Source of the DNA: Planctomycetales bacterium
GTDB lineage: Bacteria; Planctomycetota; Phycisphaerae; SM23-33
Direction: 5' to 3'
DNA: 14,453 bases
NCBI GenBank assembly: GCA_030642005.1
Contig: DAOWOP010000055.1
Coordinates: forward strand, 1-14,453
Positions 12,703 through 14,453 of this stretch are shown piece by piece. Below the pieces are notes generated by a model, which saw only the letters and a program-made list of their open reading frames with translations, was not told where the DNA came from and did no database searches. The position numbers were made by a program, and so were the translations under genes. Numbering within the stretch: the stretch's first letter is position 1; every line of letters starts with the position of its first letter.

Positions 12703-13848
12703 ATGCCGAAGACTTACGACATTGCGGTGCTCGGCGCTACGGCGGCGGGATACGTGGCGGCCGTCGCGCTGGCGAAAAAGGGACACAGCGTAATCGTCCT
12801 GAACGCTCCTGCTTCGTCGTCGGCGTCCGTGGGTGATACCGAATCGCCGCTGGTCGATTGGGTCCCGGCGGGCGTACTGCCGGCCTGTCCGGCCCTTCGG
12901 AAAGTCAAGACCGCGGCGATAGATTCGCTCTTCCGGGCGGTGCATTTCCACTCCGCCGATCTTACCGGCCAGGCTGTTTACAGCAGCAGGTCGGCGGCGG
13001 GTTTTGTGCTGCTCATGCCTCGATTGATTAAATCGCTGGCTTCGGAGGCCAGGCGGGCGGGCGTTCGGTGTATCAGCCTGGAAAAAACCCCGCGAATAAA
13101 CCTCCGGGAAACAGTCGTCGTGCTGAACGAGGAAACATCTCCGCCGCGGGAATTTCGCGCAGACGTGCTGCTGATCGCCCACGGCCAACCGTCGGAGGTT
13201 GTCGCGAGCCTGGGCATATCGGCCCGGACCGCACCGAAAGGGCGAATGACCGTCTGCGGGCTGGACGCCTCGCTGCCGAGGCGATTACAGAGCAGCCTCG
13301 ACAATGCCATGCACATCGCAGCGCTGGCCGGGGCCAACCGATTCGGAACGTTCTTCCGGGCCGGCAACCTGCTGCACGTTCGAATCGTCTATCTCGCCGG
13401 GGCAGCCTCGCACGGCAGCGGAGAACTCGTCCGGTTCATCCGGAATCTTCAGCAGGCCGACCTGCTCCCGGAGAGGCTGAACCTTTCAAAGGCGACGGCT
13501 GCTGTCTGGTATCCGCCCGGCGGCGCGGCGCTGGAGATGGACACGCACACCGCCAAGCGAACGCTTCTAATCGGCACTGCCGGCGGGTTCGCCTCGGCCA
13601 TGACAGGCGCAACGCTGGCGCCTTCAATCTACAGCGCGATGGCCGCTGCGGACGTCGCCGACCGGGCGCTAAAATCAGACCGGCTCCAGGAAACACTCGC
13701 CGAGTTCAAAGACCAGTGGCGCGACACGATAGCCGGCAGCATCCGCCCGCCCGGAACGTCGCTGCAAATGATGCTGCCGATGGCGCTGGCAAACAAGGCA
13801 ATGACCGCCCGCTTCGCAAAGGCGTTTTTATACGGAGAGAGCATCTAA
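12703..13848 (+). CDS. FAD/NAD(P)-dependent oxidoreductase-like protein with degenerate nucleotide-binding motif
   Basis: This 381-residue protein resembles flavoprotein monooxygenases, geranylgeranyl reductases and tryptophan halogenases in layout. An N-terminal Rossmann segment TYDIAVLGATAAGYVAAVALAKKGHSVIVL (4-33) is followed by the C-terminal flavin-pyrophosphate segment LLIGTAGGFASAMTGATLAPSIYSAMAAADVA (288-319). The usual GxGxxG reads G11-A-T-A-A-G16, lacking the second Gly. The acidic residue that normally ends the second strand and binds the FAD ribose is Asn34. It may bind FAD differently or have lost the cofactor. The start is ATG 12703, just before the Rossmann strand; an upstream in-frame TTG at 12664 adds 13 residues that match nothing. 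No ribosome-binding site is visible. It is followed by the ArfB gene 101 bp downstream. The substrate is unknown. Confidence 0.75.
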   Translation: MPKTYDIAVLGATAAGYVAAVALAKKGHSVIVLNAPASSSASVGDTESPLVDWVPAGVLPACPALRKVKTAAIDSLFRAVHFHSADLTGQAVYSSRSAAGFVLLMPRLIKSLASEARRAGVRCISLEKTPRINLRETVVVLNEETSPPREFRADVLLIAHGQPSEVVASLGISARTAPKGRMTVCGLDASLPRRLQSSLDNAMHIAALAGANRFGTFFRAGNLLHVRIVYLAGAASHGSGELVRFIRNLQQADLLPERLNLSKATAAVWYPPGGAALEMDTHTAKRTLLIGTAGGFASAMTGATLAPSIYSAMAAADVADRALKSDRLQETLAEFKDQWRDTIAGSIRPPGTSLQMMLPMALANKAMTARFAKAFLYGESI

Positions 13849-13861
13849 TCTGCATTTTCCA

Positions 13862-13936
13862 AACCACAGAGGACACAGAGGTCGCAGAGAAGATACAAAA
13901 TAAAAAACCCCTGTGATCTCTGTGTCCTCTGTGGTT
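13862..13936. repeat. Long inverted repeat AACCACAGAGGACACAGAG between two genes
   Basis: AACCACAGAGGACACAGAG (13862-13880) has an exact complement at 13918-13936. As RNA the stem can extend seven more pairs with two G-U wobbles (13881-13887 with 13911-13917), about 26 bp in all with an A-rich loop. It fills the spacer between the oxidoreductase stop and the ArfB start. No T-tract follows, so it is a possible 3'-end structure or a dispersed repeat. Confidence 0.7.
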
Positions 13937-13949
13937 AAATACCGGCGGT

Positions 13950-14375
13950 ATGATTTGCGTTACTCGCACCATTTCGATTGACGAGGGTGAGATTCGGGAG
14001 GAGTTTATTCGCGCATCGGGGCCGGGGGGGCAGAATGTCAACAAGGTCGCCACGGCTGTGCAACTCCGCTTCGACGTGAGCCGCTCGACTTCTCTACCCG
14101 ACGATGTTCGCCAGCGCCTTATCCGCCTGGCCGGCAGGCGGATTACGACTGACGGCGTGTTAATTATCGAGGCCCGGCGGTTCCGCACGCAGCAGCGGAA
14201 TCGTCAGGACGCGATAGACCGGCTGATTGAACTGGTCCGCAAGGCCGCCAAAAGACCCAAACCCCGCCGAAAGACCAAACCGACACTCGCATCAAAAAAA
14301 CGCCGCATGGAAACCAAGCGACGCCGGAGCGACACCAAGCGCACGCGCGGGGCGATTTCGCCTTCCGAAGATTAA
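13950..14375 (+). CDS. arfB: ArfB/YaeJ-type peptidyl-tRNA hydrolase (ribosome rescue)
   Basis: This 141-residue protein has a short RF-1-like domain with RASGPGGQNVNKVATAVQLRFDV; the catalytic GGQ is at 26-28. A C-terminal tail very rich in Lys and Arg (about 100-135) follows. ArfB enters stalled ribosomes lacking a stop codon, inserts the basic tail into the mRNA channel and hydrolyses the peptidyl-tRNA. Length (about 140) and domain order are normal. ATG 13950 fits the family start; no Shine-Dalgarno sequence is visible, and a TAAATA box ends 8 nt upstream, so the message may be leaderless. The catalytic and tail features look intact, so it is probably functional. Confidence 0.93.
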   Translation: MICVTRTISIDEGEIREEFIRASGPGGQNVNKVATAVQLRFDVSRSTSLPDDVRQRLIRLAGRRITTDGVLIIEARRFRTQQRNRQDAIDRLIELVRKAAKRPKPRRKTKPTLASKKRRMETKRRRSDTKRTRGAISPSED

Positions 14376-14395
14376 TATGACAGCGCTACTTACTT

Positions 14396-14453
14396 TTTAG
14401 CCCCGTTAGGGGCAATCGTTTTTAGCCCAGGGCGCAGCCGAAGGCAAGCCCTG
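14396..14453. repeat. Palindromic repeat cluster at the right window edge
   Basis: TTTTTAG occurs twice (14394-14400 and 14419-14425), each starting a short palindrome: GCCCC-GTTA-GGGGC (14400-14413) and CAGGGC...GCCCTG (14428-14453, cut by the window end). The first hairpin lies 24 bp after the arfB stop and could end its transcript, but the arrangement looks like a dispersed palindromic repeat unit. Confidence 0.45.

Noticed and set aside
12505..13188. A 227-codon - strand frame across the divergent spacer and the oxidoreductase gene
   Set aside because: Arg-rich shadow frame that crosses the 40-bp palindrome and has no recognisable fold or ribosome-binding site.

Overview
The window is 14.45 kb of fairly GC-rich bacterial DNA. 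It most likely comes from a planctomycete, perhaps of the Phycisphaerae group, and may be from an environmental assembly. This assignment is an inference. It rests on two PEP-CTERM sorting-signal proteins, an MttB-family methyltransferase beside sugar-catabolic genes, and unusually many palindromic or repeat-rich intergenic segments. No rRNA, tRNA, phage gene, transposase or CRISPR array was seen.

Left part (1-8835). A + strand D-2-hydroxyacid dehydrogenase gene enters from the left edge. It carries an in-frame TAA at 102-104 and is probably a pseudogene. Facing it on the - strand is a long run of genes read leftward from a good sigma70-type promoter at 8808-8835. In transcription order they are a PfkB-family kinase (probably KDG kinase), a GH4 glycosidase, an MttB-like methyltransferase, a KDPG-aldolase-family protein, a VapBC toxin-antitoxin pair, a small Zn-ribbon protein, an SDR resembling D-mannonate/fructuronate oxidoreductase, and a six-hairpin glycosidase-like protein. 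The glycosidases would release a sugar or uronic acid. The SDR, kinase and aldolase match fructuronate to mannonate, KDG to KDPG, and KDPG to pyruvate plus glyceraldehyde 3-phosphate. Mannonate dehydratase and uronate isomerase are absent here. The kinase lies behind a leader of about 175 nt that can fold into mutually exclusive stems.

Middle (8836-10075). This stretch holds a repeat-rich divergent intergenic region, a two-ACT-domain protein gene, and a 274-bp non-coding element (9590-9863). The element has terminal inverted repeats and a 7-bp duplicated target (TAAGGTG). It sits exactly between the ACT gene's stop codon and its terminator, so it looks like a MITE-type insertion.

Right part (10076-14453). 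Two convergent PEP-CTERM genes (a trypsin-like serine protease and a beta-rich secreted protein) share a hairpin between their ends. An HD-domain phosphohydrolase gene is divergent from an FAD/NAD(P)-type oxidoreductase gene with a degenerate dinucleotide-binding motif. An ArfB/YaeJ-type ribosome-rescue hydrolase follows. The spacers here carry perfect or near-perfect palindromes and short repeats.

The points most worth a second look are the MITE-like element, the alternative-structure leader of the kinase operon, the methyltransferase inside a uronate-type operon, and a set of genes without Shine-Dalgarno sequences whose -10 boxes lie 7-10 nt before the start codon.
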